DNA of 5,771 bases from an uncultured Oxalobacteraceae bacterium (GTDB lineage: Bacteria; Pseudomonadota; Gammaproteobacteria; Burkholderiales; Burkholderiaceae): contig CAMLHI010000149.1 in assembly GCA_946479705.1 (NCBI GenBank), positions 1-5,771 of the forward strand, read 5' to 3'. Shown here one piece after another: positions 5,668 through 5,771 of this stretch. Made by a program: the position numbers and the translations under genes. The notes under the pieces were generated by a model, which worked only from the letters and a program-made list of their open reading frames with translations, did not search any database and was not told the DNA's origin. The first letter of the stretch is position 1; each line of letters begins with the position of its first letter.

Positions 5668-5771
5668 ATGACGAACCACGAAGTAGTCTCCGTGTACGAA
5701 GCGATGGTCGGCCTGACCGCGCAAATGCTCGATGCCGCCAGCAGCAGCGACTGGGACCGGCTGGTCGTGCT
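5668..5771 (+). CDS. fliT: Flagellar protein FliT, 5' part only
   Basis: The frame is open to the window end, so only about 34 residues are visible, beginning MTNHEVVSVYEAMVGL. The pattern YEAM..LT.QMLDAA...DWDRLV matches the first helix of FliT, the export chaperone of FliD, which in enterics also restrains FlhDC. The C-terminal part that binds FliD is outside the window. Two in-frame ATGs exist, at 5662 and 5668. GAGAG (5656-5660) is 7 nt before the second but only 1 nt before the first, so 5668 is preferred. The gene starts 10 nt after the fliS stop, and the weak ribosome binding site overlaps that stop codon, suggesting translational coupling. The place after fliS is the usual one for fliT. 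Confidence 0.82.
   Translation, partial: MTNHEVVSVYEAMVGLTAQMLDAASSSDWDRLVV

Overview
The window is one late flagellar filament cluster, all on the plus strand, in the order fliC - flaG - fliD - fliS - fliT (fliT cut by the window end). Very GC-rich coding sequence, the FliC and FliD sequence types (including a 'SQGYAYQL' element that I associate from memory with Burkholderiales FliD) and this gene order suggest a betaproteobacterium, probably Oxalobacteraceae (Massilia / Duganella / Janthinobacterium-like). The genus is an inference. I see no mobile element, CRISPR array, rRNA or tRNA gene.

Layout. 1-241 is the fliC control region. It holds a sigma-28 (FliA) type promoter at 30-56, an A/T-rich inverted repeat touching its -35 element, and a predicted transcript leader of about 178 nt with several small hairpins. 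The last hairpin presents the fliC Shine-Dalgarno sequence in its loop. fliC (242-1825) is followed by two hairpins, the second a rho-independent terminator that ends 3 nt before the flaG ribosome binding site. flaG (1926-2297) has no visible promoter of its own and so probably depends on readthrough from fliC. A 225-bp gap (2298-2522) contains a very C-rich, G-poor tract resembling a Rho loading region, then a sigma-28 promoter with a consensus -10. fliD (2523-5189, GTG start), fliS (5208-5657) and fliT (5668 onward) follow closely spaced and are probably one transcript.

How the genes work together. FliC is the filament subunit, FliD the cap under which FliC is inserted, FliS the export chaperone for FliC, FliT the export chaperone for FliD, and FlaG a small protein linked to filament length. 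Both promoters are of the class used after hook completion, so the cluster reads as two FliA-dependent transcription units: fliC(-flaG) and fliD-fliS-fliT.

No previously undescribed system is evident. The points most worth a second look are the 888-residue FliD with two extra segments, the Shine-Dalgarno-in-loop hairpin before fliC, the double hairpin between fliC and flaG, and the C-rich tract before the fliD promoter.
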